The position numbers and the translations under genes were made by a program. Below the pieces are notes generated by a model. It was not told where the DNA came from, ran no database searches, and saw only the letters and a list, made by a program, of their open reading frames with translations. Of a DNA stretch of 64,000 nt, positions 46,758-55,203 are shown in pieces (the first letter of the stretch is position 1; every line of letters starts with the position of its first letter). Source of the DNA: Alkaliphilus peptidifermentans DSM 18978 (lineage in GTDB: Bacteria; Bacillota; Clostridia; Peptostreptococcales; Natronincolaceae); NCBI RefSeq assembly GCF_900101495.1, contig NZ_FMUS01000014.1:47395-111394 (forward strand), written 5' to 3'.

Positions 46758-48002
46758 CTACTTATTATTTACCTCTGTTGCAGTAACTAAATCTCCATCA
46801 TTCAAGGTCATATTAGGCCTTAAAACAATTTTTTCTCCCATCGTTAGTCCACTGACTATCTCAACATGGAAATCAGACTCGATACCTATTTCTACCTCTC
46901 GTTTTTCAAGTACATTATCATTACAAACGAAAACAAATCTCTTATCTTGATCTTCTACAATAATTGAATCAAAGGGTAAAACGATTGTATTTTCTCTTTC
47001 CTCGCTTACAATCCTGGCCTTCACAGAAAAACCTGGCTTAAGCATCTCATGCTGATCTATTACATTGATTGTAACAGGTACTACGGTTTCATTAGTCTGT
47101 CCAGTAGATATTTTGGAAGCTGTAGGTGCAATTTTTTCGATAATACCATTAAATAAAGTATTAGCTAAAGCATCAGATTCAATCTCTACTTTTTGACCTT
47201 GCCTTACTTTACTTATGTCATACTCACTGACATTAATTCTAATTTGAAGGTTTGTTGTGTCTGCTACAATAAAGGCTGGTGTTGAGGGACTGATAAAGAA
47301 ACCTTTGCGAGCATTAACCTCAGTAACTATACCATCAATTGGACTTGTTATATCGCCTTGATTCTTTTCCATTTGACGAATTGTGTCTTGTATAGTTAAT
47401 TGACTTACTTTAATTTGTTTTTCAGTTTTTAGTATTTCATAGTAAAGAGAGTCTTCATTATTTGTAAATTGTTCGTAGCTTCTAACAATATCTTGATAAT
47501 TCTTTTCATTTTGTTCGTATTCTAATTGAGAAATTGCTCCATTTTCAAACAGCTCTTTGCTTCTTTCAAAGGATTTTTTTGCTTCTTCTAATTGACGCAA
47601 AGTGTCATCCATTGACTCCTGTCTGGATTTTTTTAGTCTTTGTAAATTAAGTTTTTCCACCTCAAGCTGTGTCTCTGAAATAGAAAGCTTATTCCCAAAT
47701 TCTACTGAATCTAATGTAGCTAATACTTGACCCTTCGTTACAGTATCTCCAACTTCGACTTCAACCGTCTCCACTTTTCCTGCTGACTCACTATCATGAA
47801 AGACCAATTCTCTTTCAACTTCTTCCAGTAATCCATTGGCAGGTATTTTAACCGAAATATCTCCAGCCTCAATAGTCGCTACATCAACAGTTATTCCCTG
47901 TTTTCCTCCTTTAGAAGCCGATACTGCAGCTGCAGTAATACCAGCTGCTATTAATAGTACAACTATAATAACTATAATCTTTTTCTTACCCTTTTTCTCC
48001 AT
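46758..48002 (-). CDS. RND/MacA-type membrane fusion adaptor
   Basis: 414 aa. The N-terminal signal-anchor is IIVIIVVLLIAAGITAAAV. Then come a lipoyl-like half (GKVETVEVEVGDTVTKGQVLAT), a long coiled-coil hairpin (residues 110-210, Glu/Lys/Gln rich) and the second lipoyl half (GDITSPIDGIVTEVNARKGF), with a beta-barrel domain toward the C-terminus. This is the adaptor of a MacAB-like exporter. It is the first gene of the operon with ribosome site GAGGAGG. Confidence 0.93.
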   Translation of the reverse strand: MEKKGKKKIIVIIVVLLIAAGITAAAVSASKGGKQGITVDVATIEAGDISVKIPANGLLEEVERELVFHDSESAGKVETVEVEVGDTVTKGQVLATLDSVEFGNKLSISETQLEVEKLNLQRLKKSRQESMDDTLRQLEEAKKSFERSKELFENGAISQLEYEQNEKNYQDIVRSYEQFTNNEDSLYYEILKTEKQIKVSQLTIQDTIRQMEKNQGDITSPIDGIVTEVNARKGFFISPSTPAFIVADTTNLQIRINVSEYDISKVRQGQKVEIESDALANTLFNGIIEKIAPTASKISTGQTNETVVPVTINVIDQHEMLKPGFSVKARIVSEERENTIVLPFDSIIVEDQDKRFVFVCNDNVLEKREVEIGIESDFHVEIVSGLTMGEKIVLRPNMTLNDGDLVTATEVNNK

Positions 48003-48138
48003 TTATATCCTCCTCTTTCCTCTATTACATATTAACTTAAATATTATTTTGATCATTCATATAGCTTTACGTAAAATAACTTAAAAAGTTTATATTTTTT
48101 TAATTTTATTTATAATTATTTTTATATGGGCATTTTTT

Positions 48139-48165
48139 AAGATCCTTCACTAACCCTCAGGATGA
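48139..48165 (-). repeat. dispersed intergenic motif with GTCATCCTGAG core
   Basis: On the minus strand GTCATCCTGAGGGTTAGTGA then AGGATCT. This resembles a GTCATCCTGAGCGAAGCGAAGGATCT-like motif that I recall as common between genes in many bacterial genomes. ATCCT/AGGAT arms can form a small hairpin. Confidence 0.55.
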
Positions 48166-48172
48166 CAAATCA

Positions 48173-48200
48173 CATTCAACATTCAACATTTAACATTCAA
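48173..48200. repeat. 7-bp tandem repeat (CATTCAA)4
   Basis: CATTCAA, CATTCAA, CATTTAA, CATTCAA. It ends 14 nt before the rimI stop. Confidence 0.9.
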
Positions 48201-48214
48201 CCATTTTACTTTCA

Positions 48215-48673
48215 TTACATATTTGTTTTAAGTTCCTTCCACATAATTACCGCATCCTCACCATTATCAGAGTAGTATCCTGGTCTAATTCCACATGGCA
48301 AAAACCCTAAGCTTCTATATAAGCCTTGGGCAGTAATGTTATTTTTACGTACCTCTAATGTCATTCTTGCTATTCCCAAACCAATAGCTTCCTTAATAAC
48401 CTCTTCAACTATTTTCTTTCCAATTTTTTTACCCCTAAACTGGGGATGCACTGCTATGTTTGTAATATGAGCTTCATCAATTATAATCCACATACCTAAA
48501 TAGGCTACAATTTTATCTGCTAATACCGCTACGTAGTATCTAGCACATATGTTGCTTTTTATCTCCTTTTCAAATGAAGCCTTAGTCCAAGGTATTGGAA
48601 ATGAATTCTCCTCTATGTACATTACGTCGTTTAAATCCTTAGTTGTCATTTTTCTTATAATAGGTACTTCCAT
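48215..48673 (-). CDS. rimI: ribosomal protein S18 alanine N-acetyltransferase RimI
   Basis: 152-aa GNAT acetyltransferase. The acetyl-CoA loop is visible as VHPQFRGKKIGKKIVEEVIK and the C-terminal family segment is GLYRSLGFLPCGIRPGYYSD. The N-terminal start IIRKMTTKDLNDVMYIEENS is typical of RimI. It lies 10 nt after tsaB, the usual tsaE-tsaB-rimI order in Firmicutes. Confidence 0.93.
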   Translation of the reverse strand: MEVPIIRKMTTKDLNDVMYIEENSFPIPWTKASFEKEIKSNICARYYVAVLADKIVAYLGMWIIIDEAHITNIAVHPQFRGKKIGKKIVEEVIKEAIGLGIARMTLEVRKNNITAQGLYRSLGFLPCGIRPGYYSDNGEDAVIMWKELKTNM

Positions 48674-48683
48674 AAATCTTGTG

Positions 48684-49388
48684 TCACCCCTTCATTCGTT
48701 CCTCAAGTTGATTTTCAGCCTGTGACTTTCTCATATAAATAGGTACAATTTTATCAGCATCCTCTAAGTCACCTGTTTTAGCTTTTTCAAAAGCTAAAGT
48801 ACCTATTGATGAGGCTCTTGCTATGGCAGTGGCTGAAGGAGCTATTACGGCCAAATGACCCAACTCAGTAATTAATTTGTCCATATGTAGATTAAGTCCA
48901 TCTCCTAAAAAAATAGTCTTCATTTTCCTTTCTTTAATATCGGAAATTAATTCATCAATATGAAGTATGGCATGTTTATTATGCATTTTAATCTCGTTGT
49001 TTTCCCAAGAGTATATTGCAGTATATACATTATCCCTTTGAGCATCAATAATGGGACAAATGTAGCTATTACAAAAAGGTAGATTATAAGCCAACCCATC
49101 GAGGGTGGAAACCCCTACTACTGGCTTATTTAAAGCCTGTGCCATTGCCTTTACAGTAGTTACTCCTATCCTTAATCCAGTAAAAGAGCCTGGGCCAATA
49201 GCCACTGCATAAACATCAATGTCTCCTGGTAGCAAATTACAATTTTCTAATGTTTCTTCAATTAATGGCATTAGTTTTTGTGAATGGTTTTTTTGATGAT
49301 TCAATACTATTTCTGCTATAAGCTTAGTATTTTCTAGTACGGCAATTGTTGCCACTATTGAAGAGGTATCTAATGCCAGTATCCTCAT
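48684..49388 (-). CDS. tsaB: tRNA threonylcarbamoyladenosine biosynthesis protein TsaB
   Basis: 234 aa with the ASKHA half-fold: ILALDTSSIVATIAVLENTK, GPGSFTGLRIGVTTVKAMAQ. It is the inactive TsaD paralogue that dimerises with TsaD in t6A synthesis. It overlaps the tsaE stop by 4 nt (ATGA), so translation is coupled. Confidence 0.94.
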   Translation of the reverse strand: MRILALDTSSIVATIAVLENTKLIAEIVLNHQKNHSQKLMPLIEETLENCNLLPGDIDVYAVAIGPGSFTGLRIGVTTVKAMAQALNKPVVGVSTLDGLAYNLPFCNSYICPIIDAQRDNVYTAIYSWENNEIKMHNKHAILHIDELISDIKERKMKTIFLGDGLNLHMDKLITELGHLAVIAPSATAIARASSIGTLAFEKAKTGDLEDADKIVPIYMRKSQAENQLEERMKG

Positions 49389-49843
49389 TTCATCAACAGC
49401 TCCTTAATAATATTTTTATAATTTTGACTTTGATCCTCTACACATATAGTGCGGCTTTCAGCACCCGTTACCTGTATTTCTATCCATAGGCAATTTTCAG
49501 GTAATATCTCTTTAATGATTGAAGCCCATTCTATTATGCATACTCCATCACCAAAAACATATTCATCAAATCCTATATCATCCATCTCATGAGGTTGATT
49601 AACCCTATATACATCAAAGTGATACATAGGAATTCTGCCTTGATACTCCTGTACAATAGTAAAGGTTGGACTTGTAACAACCTCCTGTACTCCTAATCCC
49701 TTTGCGAAGGACTTAGAAAAGACAGTTTTTCCCGCCCCAAGATCTCCTGTTAAGCAAATGATATCGCCTTTTTTCACCATGCTTCCTAATTTTTCTGCAA
49801 TGGCTTCGGTTTCCTGCTGATTATTTAGTTTAATACATTTCAT
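49385..49843 (-). CDS. tsaE: tRNA threonylcarbamoyladenosine biosynthesis ATPase TsaE
   Basis: 152 aa. A P-loop is present (LTGDLGAGKTVFSKSFAKGL, residues 32-51), then SPTFTIVQEYQGRIPMYHFD, and the family end with WASIIKEILPE. It energises the TsaBD complex. ATG 49843 follows TAGGTG with good spacing; the reading 15 codons longer lacks a site. Operon tsaE-tsaB-rimI. Confidence 0.94.
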   Translation of the reverse strand: MKCIKLNNQQETEAIAEKLGSMVKKGDIICLTGDLGAGKTVFSKSFAKGLGVQEVVTSPTFTIVQEYQGRIPMYHFDVYRVNQPHEMDDIGFDEYVFGDGVCIIEWASIIKEILPENCLWIEIQVTGAESRTICVEDQSQNYKNIIKELLMK

Positions 49844-50051
49844 TGTTGCACCTACTAACTGATATAATTTATATGTAAAAACTACCATATACTATTTTAA
49901 CACAAAAACATAATTTGAAAATTGAAAGTTGAAATTTATATAGTGCTTGAATTAGTAAGAAAATATATAAAAAGTGTTTCTTTGTTTTATAATTATTAAC
50001 TATTCTTTATTAGCTATTCCCTTTCCCAAGCTAGATAATCAATATATTAAC

Positions 50052-50100
50052 AAAACCCAGCTAACGCAATATATGGTATATATAACGGTGCTGGGTATGG
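50052..50100 (-). terminator. terminator after ribU
   Basis: ACCCAGC and GCTGGGT close a long AT-rich stem with inner ATATAT helices; on the minus strand TTTTGTTAATA follows. The region 49889-50051 is empty. Confidence 0.7.
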
Positions 50101-50110
50101 TTTTTAAAGT

Positions 50111-50145
50111 TAGTCATTAGTCATTAGTCATTACTCATTACTCAT
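50111..50145. repeat. 7-bp tandem repeat (TAGTCAT)3(TACTCAT)2
   Basis: Five units, continuing imperfectly to 50160, 12 nt from the ribU stop. Confidence 0.92.
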
Positions 50146-50171
50146 TATTAATTACTCATTGTCTTTTGTTA

Positions 50172-50786
50172 TTATCTGTTCTTTAAAATTGGTGAGATTT
50201 TTTTATAGATCATTAATGTAACAAGGGTAATTATTGAACCCTTAATGAAGTTAAAGGGGGTAATGGCATATAAAACTAGTGATGGTACATCAACTATATT
50301 ACTATTAACAACTGTTCCCATTTCTACAATTACATCTATGGGCATAAAATTTGAGTAAAATGGAATTAAAATATAAAGATTAGCCAAGGCTCCAAAAAAA
50401 CACATTGATAATGTTCCTGTAATAGCTCCCATAACTGCATGCTTTTTATCCTTTTTAATATGATATATTAATGCTGCTGGGAGAACATATGAAGCTCCTA
50501 TAATAAAATTCGCTAATTCACCCACACCTCCTGTGTCTGTTCTTGTAATAAAGAATAAGAACACTTTGATAAGCTGGATTATAACCCCTGCTACTGGACC
50601 AATGGCAAAGCCTCCAATAAGTGCTGGAACATCACTTAAATCTACCTTTAAAAAGTTGGGAAATAAGGGGATGGGGAACTCCAGCATCATTAACAGAAAT
50701 GCAATTACAGAAAGTATTGATATCTTTACCAAGGTAACTGTTGTTAATCTCTTCTTTGACCTACCATAACCTATTGCTTTTTGCAT
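50172..50786 (-). CDS. ribU: riboflavin ECF transporter S component RibU
   Basis: 204 aa, about six transmembrane helices. Family segments: LLMMLEFPIPLFPNFLKVDL, PALIGGFAIGPVAGVIIQLI and FIIGASYVLPAALIYHIKKD. It binds riboflavin and pairs with the common EcfAAT module. Start follows CGGAGG. The upstream FMN riboswitch with terminator shows control by flavin level. Confidence 0.95.
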   Translation of the reverse strand: MQKAIGYGRSKKRLTTVTLVKISILSVIAFLLMMLEFPIPLFPNFLKVDLSDVPALIGGFAIGPVAGVIIQLIKVFLFFITRTDTGGVGELANFIIGASYVLPAALIYHIKKDKKHAVMGAITGTLSMCFFGALANLYILIPFYSNFMPIDVIVEMGTVVNSNIVDVPSLVLYAITPFNFIKGSIITLVTLMIYKKISPILKNR

Positions 50787-50848
50787 AAAACAACCTCCGA
50801 TTTATATAGATTTTATATTTGGAGAAGATTAAATGGAACTTTCCTATA

Positions 50849-50884
50849 AAAAACAAAAACACCTAAAGAAGTATCCTCAGGTGT
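50849..50884 (-). terminator. riboswitch-controlled terminator before ribU
   Basis: ACACCT...AGGTGT hairpin followed by TTTTGTTTTTT in the ribU leader. It is the expression platform of the FMN riboswitch. Confidence 0.85.
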
Positions 50885-50910
50885 ATATGAATCCACGAAA
50901 AAAGATCATG

Positions 50911-51024
50911 ATTTCTTCTCCCATCCAGACTGTACTGTCGATACTGGAATTTCACCAGTTCAATCGATTAAAATCGACTCGCGGATTTTGACCGCCGGTC
51001 GGGAATTTCACCCTGCCCTGAAGA
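50911..51024 (-). ncRNA. FMN riboswitch (RFN element)
   Basis: Read on the minus strand it contains AGGGCAGGGTGAAATTCCCG, ACCGGCGGT, CCGCGAG, TGGTGAAATTCCAGTA and GTCTGGATGGGAGAAGAA. These are all conserved blocks of the RFN element, in order. Located between the membrane-protein gene at 51087 and ribU; regulates ribU by termination. Confidence 0.97.
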
Positions 51025-51086
51025 ATTATAAAAATATTTAATTATTCAAATACATTATACCCTTAAATAAATTTAAAAACAAGTAT

Positions 51087-51584
51087 TTAAAAACTATCTT
51101 CTCTTCCTTTAAAATTCTTTATCACCTTAAACTCTTCTTCCAATGTAAATTTATACTTTATACATAAGTATAGTATTCCAAGTAGAATTAATAATTTGGG
51201 AGTAAATATAAGAATACGGAGCCAGCTCCTGGACATTATTTCACCAAAAGAAATATCTAAAAGCCCCAAAGCAATAATACTATATAACCCCTCAACTAAA
51301 CTATTTAGTACTACACCCAATAGATTTGAAAATACCGATGTTATAAACGGAACTTTAACTATTAACCATGTTAAAAAAACAAAGGAAGCATAAAGGTATA
51401 GTACATGTACACCAAAGGGAACATCTCTTCTCACAAAATATGCTATAATTCCTTGAATAACTGCAGCAATTATTAACCTCCTCCATGAAGGTTTTATTCC
51501 AATCATAACTAGTCCAAGTGCCATCACTAGTATGGATTCTGGAATTGAGCCAAGTATGACAACATTTAATGGCATATTGTCCAT
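51087..51584 (-). CDS. five-helix membrane protein, sensor-like, unknown function
   Basis: 165 aa, almost wholly hydrophobic: LGSIPESILVMALGLVMIGI, RRLIIAAVIQGIIAYFVRRD, VPFGVHVLYLYASFVFLTWL, SLVEGLYSIIALGLLDISFG and LRILIFTPKLLILLGILYLC. This resembles the membrane part of some clostridial Spo0B-type sensor kinases but has no kinase domain attached. It sits alone between an amidohydrolase gene and the FMN riboswitch. No close family name can be given. Confidence 0.7.
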   Translation of the reverse strand: MDNMPLNVVILGSIPESILVMALGLVMIGIKPSWRRLIIAAVIQGIIAYFVRRDVPFGVHVLYLYASFVFLTWLIVKVPFITSVFSNLLGVVLNSLVEGLYSIIALGLLDISFGEIMSRSWLRILIFTPKLLILLGILYLCIKYKFTLEEEFKVIKNFKGREDSF

Positions 51585-51623
51585 GTTAAATCTCCTTTAC
51601 TTACAGAAATATCTATGATTAAC

Positions 51624-52781
51624 TTACTTTTTATAAACAATATTACCATCAATAATAGTACACTCAACTGATGCTTGCAGATCTAGTGGATGCTTATTCC
51701 AAATAACAATATCTGCATCCTTACCTATTTCTAGACTTCCTATTCTATCATCTAGACCTAATATTTCAGCTGCATTAATGGTAATAGACTTAAGGGCTTC
51801 TTCTTCTGGTAATCCAGATTTCATTGCAAGAGCTGCACACATAGGCAAATGCTGTACAGGTATAACAGGATGATCTGTCATAATTGCTATTTTTACACCT
51901 GCCTTATATAATATAGCTGGTGTTTCAAAATCTTTATTTTTTAATTCAAACTTAGAACGATCACCTAAGGTTGGTCCAACTATAGCAGCACAACCCTCTT
52001 GACTTATATAGTCCGCAATTAAATGTCCTTCTGTACAATGCTCCAATGTAATCTTTAATCCAAATTCCTTGGCAATTCTAATGGAGGTCAATATGTCATC
52101 TGCTCTATGGGCATGGGCCTTAAGGGGAATTTTTCCCTCTAAAACAGGTAACATTGCCTCTAATTTAAAATCAAAGGTTGGTTGCTTAGATTTATCATTT
52201 TTAGCTTCTTCTTTTTTGTTTTTATAATTTATAGCCTTCATAATAGTTTCTCTCAAAATAGCAGCTGTTGCCATTCTAGTCATGGGCGAACGCTTCTTTT
52301 CATGATATACTCGCTTAGGGTTTTCTCCAAAAGCAACCTTCATTGCAACTGGTTCAGCTATAATCATTTCATCAATTCTTCTTCCGAAGGTTTTTATTGC
52401 CGCAAATTGACCGCCTATTACATTAGCACTTCCTGGGCCAGTAGCAACGGCTGTGATACCACCCTGATATGCCTCTTCAAAGGTTCTATCCATTGGATTA
52501 ATACCGTCTAGGCTTCTTAAATGTGGTGTAACAGGATCTGTCATTTCGTTTCCATCTGCTCCTTCAAAGCCTATGGCATCTTCCCATAGACCTAAATGAC
52601 AGTGGGCATCGATCATTCCAGGAAATATCATTTTTCCCTCAGCATCAATAATTGTTGTTCCATCTGGAGCATCAATGTTTGGGGCAATATCAATTATTTT
52701 ATTCTTTTCCACCAGTATACAACCCTTTTCAATATTTACTCCTGCCATTGTTATTATTTTACCATTTTTTATTAGAAGCAT
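51624..52781 (-). CDS. metal-dependent amidohydrolase
   Basis: About 385 aa, TIM-barrel amidohydrolase related to imidazolonepropionase and dihydroorotase-like enzymes. The metal His residues appear in MIDAHCHLGLWEDAIGFEG, PLKAHAHRADDI and LEHCTEGHLIA, and the Asp in IAIMTDHPVIP. The substrate is unknown. ATG 52781 follows AAAGGAGAGATTGGTA. It is a single gene, separated from the catabolic block at 8-24 kb, so a shared role is not shown. Confidence 0.9.
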   Translation of the reverse strand: MLLIKNGKIITMAGVNIEKGCILVEKNKIIDIAPNIDAPDGTTIIDAEGKMIFPGMIDAHCHLGLWEDAIGFEGADGNEMTDPVTPHLRSLDGINPMDRTFEEAYQGGITAVATGPGSANVIGGQFAAIKTFGRRIDEMIIAEPVAMKVAFGENPKRVYHEKKRSPMTRMATAAILRETIMKAINYKNKKEEAKNDKSKQPTFDFKLEAMLPVLEGKIPLKAHAHRADDILTSIRIAKEFGLKITLEHCTEGHLIADYISQEGCAAIVGPTLGDRSKFELKNKDFETPAILYKAGVKIAIMTDHPVIPVQHLPMCAALAMKSGLPEEEALKSITINAAEILGLDDRIGSLEIGKDADIVIWNKHPLDLQASVECTIIDGNIVYKK

Positions 52782-52787
52782 TACCAA

Positions 52788-53474
52788 TCTCTCCTTTGTT
52801 ACATTATGTTATGAACATATTCCACAATTTGAAATAAATTCCTTTATTTTTCGAGTACAAAAATATTTTTTATTTAATAGTAAAGTTCAACTTTCCTATT
52901 AAATTCTTGGTTGTTAAGGGGGCGATCCCCCTTATGATTAATGAGGAGGATACAGCATTTTATCCATAGGCTTTAACGCATGAAATGCTTTTGTTCTAAA
53001 AGGCTACCAAAAATATAGACCTATTAGAATCTAAAAAAGTTCCATAATTGGAAACTTTTTTAAAATTTTTCCCACTAAGACTCTTGGTCAGATACATAAT
53101 ACTAATTTCCATAAACTATATAGCGGAAATCTTTTTTCAAAGAATGGTCATTAAGTAGCTCAACATTATTTAAATTCCGAATTGACAGGTGAAGGTGTTG
53201 TGATGTAACTCATTGCATATACTTAGTATGGATTATGTATATGATAGTGTTATATCCCTTTCATAGTGTAACGAACAATATTATTCCATATTATTTGATA
53301 TATATTATAATATTGCATATTTGTAAATATATGGTTGATTTTTTGTTCTTATTTTGTTATTATTTACTCATATTACGTGAGGTAATTAAAAAAGGATATA
53401 TAATTTCGAAAAAATTACTAGGTATAGAATAATAATTCTATACCTAGTGAAATTTTCTACAGGGGGAACCATTA
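52788..53474. other. 687-bp intergenic region with three hairpins
   Basis: AAGGGGG-CGAT-CCCCCTT perfect hairpin at 52916-52933. An A/T-flanked hairpin (AAAAAAGTT.CC ... GGAAACTTTTTT) at 53032-53064 looks like a terminator. ACTAGGTATAGAAT/ATTCTATACCTAGT at 53417-53448 is a 14-bp stem with a 4-nt loop, 27 nt before the next gene. No supported gene. Confidence 0.65.
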
Positions 53475-53732
53475 ATGAAACTTAAAAAGGGCTTTAAATT
53501 AGCAGTAGTTCTATCTGTTGTTATAATTATAAATTCTTTTTTAAAGGGTGGATTAAGGCTTGCGTCACTAGTTAGTTCCTATATAGGTATTACATATCCT
53601 ATATTACTATTTTTTATTCCAGAATATGTAGCGCCTTCCATAAAAGAAGATGCTGACTTAAAAAAATACAAATATTTTGCTATTTTACTTATAGTCTTTT
53701 ATATTGTATTTCAGTTGATATATTTGATTTAA
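53475..53732 (+). CDS. 85-aa three-helix membrane protein
   Basis: Starts MKLKKGFKLAVVLSVVIIIN, then LVSSYIGITYPILLFFIPEY and YFAILLIVFYIVFQLIYLI, three hydrophobic helices. ATG 53475 follows AGGGGGAACC. A long hairpin precedes it, so it may be regulated. No family is recognised. Convergent with cobT. Confidence 0.65.
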   Translation: MKLKKGFKLAVVLSVVIIINSFLKGGLRLASLVSSYIGITYPILLFFIPEYVAPSIKEDADLKKYKYFAILLIVFYIVFQLIYLI

Positions 53733-53804
53733 AGATATCGGAGTTAATCAACTTACATGCATTTGTTTAATTTTCCATTTTCCATTTTCATTTAATCTTT
53801 AATT

Positions 53805-53827
53805 CTTAACTCTTAACTCTTAACTCT
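53805..53827. repeat. 7-bp tandem repeat (CTTAACT)3 at the cobT end
   Basis: Three CTTAACT copies end at the cobT stop codon (53826-53828). Upstream, 53771-53800 has degenerate TTTTCCA units. Confidence 0.9.
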
Positions 53828-54872
53828 AAAGTACTATTCCCGACTCTTCAAGGGTAACCATCTCATTTACCATGTATGTAGCTGCCTCTAACAAATTGAA
53901 TGCCAACACAGCTCCTGAACCTTCCCCTAATCTCAAACCTAGGTTAAGTAATGGGTCTAGTCCTAGTAATTGTAGTGCTTTCACTCCTCCTTTTTCAGCA
54001 GACATATGGGATACAAAAATAAAACTTTTAATCTTAGGCTCTAGTGCTACAGCTAATAATGCTGCAGCATATGAAATAAATCCATCGATCACAATCGGTT
54101 TTCTTTGTGCTGCCGCTGCTAAAATGGTTCCTACCATTCCGCCTATTTCAAAACCCCCTACCTTTGATAATACGTCGACGGGATCATTTGCATCTGGATG
54201 GTTTTTATTTATAGCTCTTCTTATAACCTCTGCCTTGTGATGGAGCTTGTCCACTGGCAATCCTGCCCCTATGCCAACCACATCATGTGGATTACAGTCT
54301 CCCAACACTGAAATTATGGCAGAGCTTGCAGTGGTATTTGATATTCCCATTTCTCCTATTGCAATACAATTTGCACCCTTCATTATTTCTTCATTTGTAA
54401 TTTCAATACCTATTTCTATGGACCTAACTGCCTCTTCTCTTGTCATGGCAGGCCCTTGAGTCATGTTGCTGGTGCCTGAACGTATTTTTTTATTAATTAC
54501 CCCATTATAGTTAACTTCATTTTTTACTCCTACATCCACCACGATTACCTTTGCCCCTGCCTGTTTTGCAAAGGCACACACACCAGTAACACCCTTAGCC
54601 ATATTATTTGTTTGAATAGCTGTAATTATTTGAGGATTTGGAGCAACCCCCTCATCATATACTCCATGATCGGCCGCCATAACAATAACAGCCTTATTAT
54701 CTACTTTAGTAAAAACATTACCAGTAATTCCCGCCAGCTGAATTGCTAAGTCTTCTATTCTGCCAAGACTCCCAGGTGGCTTTACAAGATTATTTACCCT
54801 ATGGCCAGCTTCCTCCATAGCATCCATGTTTAATTCTCCAATGTTTTTGATGGTCTCAAGCATTAATTTCAT
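53826..54872 (-). CDS. cobT: nicotinate-nucleotide:dimethylbenzimidazole phosphoribosyltransferase CobT
   Basis: Forms alpha-ribazole phosphate for the lower ligand of cobalamin. 348 aa with KPPGSLGRIEDLAIQLAGIT (residues 33-52), VIVMAADHGVYDEGVAPNPQ, the catalytic-region EMGISNTTASSAIISVL, and the C-terminal LGLRLGEGSGAVLAFNLLEA. The start follows AAGGAGG. It is controlled by the cobalamin riboswitch upstream. No other cob gene is in the window. Confidence 0.96.
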   Translation of the reverse strand: MKLMLETIKNIGELNMDAMEEAGHRVNNLVKPPGSLGRIEDLAIQLAGITGNVFTKVDNKAVIVMAADHGVYDEGVAPNPQIITAIQTNNMAKGVTGVCAFAKQAGAKVIVVDVGVKNEVNYNGVINKKIRSGTSNMTQGPAMTREEAVRSIEIGIEITNEEIMKGANCIAIGEMGISNTTASSAIISVLGDCNPHDVVGIGAGLPVDKLHHKAEVIRRAINKNHPDANDPVDVLSKVGGFEIGGMVGTILAAAAQRKPIVIDGFISYAAALLAVALEPKIKSFIFVSHMSAEKGGVKALQLLGLDPLLNLGLRLGEGSGAVLAFNLLEAATYMVNEMVTLEESGIVL

Positions 54873-54913
54873 CTAATTTCCTCCTTTATTTTAACTCGAA
54901 TATTTATATAAAA

Positions 54914-54956
54914 AAGCCCATGGATTATATGCAGTAGCAAATAATCCATGGGCTTT
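54914..54956 (-). terminator. terminator of the cobalamin riboswitch
   Basis: AAAGCCCATGGATTAT pairs perfectly with ATAATCCATGGGCTTT and is followed by TTTTTTATA on the minus strand, between aptamer and cobT. Confidence 0.9.
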
Positions 54957-54976
54957 ACCATCATCCATGCTTACAT

Positions 54977-55124
54977 CTATTATAGGCAGGTCTCCTGACT
55001 CAGATTCATCGCCCTCCACGCCTTCCCGAAAACAGTGGCATTAGTGGTAGCTCCCCTTTACAGTGGTGGGTCCGTTGAAGCATTTAACTTCATTCCCTAT
55101 TCTCCCAATGGGCACCTATAATAG
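54977..55124 (-). ncRNA. cobalamin riboswitch
   Basis: Read on the minus strand, P1 arms CCTATAATAG/CTATTATAGG enclose the aptamer, and the B12 box GAGTCAGGAGACCTGCCT is present near 54984-55001. Other conserved pieces include GGTGCCCA-type and GCCACTG segments. It controls cobT by termination. Confidence 0.95.
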
Positions 55125-55203
55125 TTAAATTTTTAAATTATTATTCAAAGAATAATTAGTCTATTATCTTATATAATAAAGATTTTCTAAGAAAATTTCA
55201 ATA

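Noticed and set aside
53235..53432. 65-aa hydrophobic plus-strand ORF
   Set aside because: No ribosome site, AT-driven hydrophobicity, and it ends inside the 14-bp hairpin.
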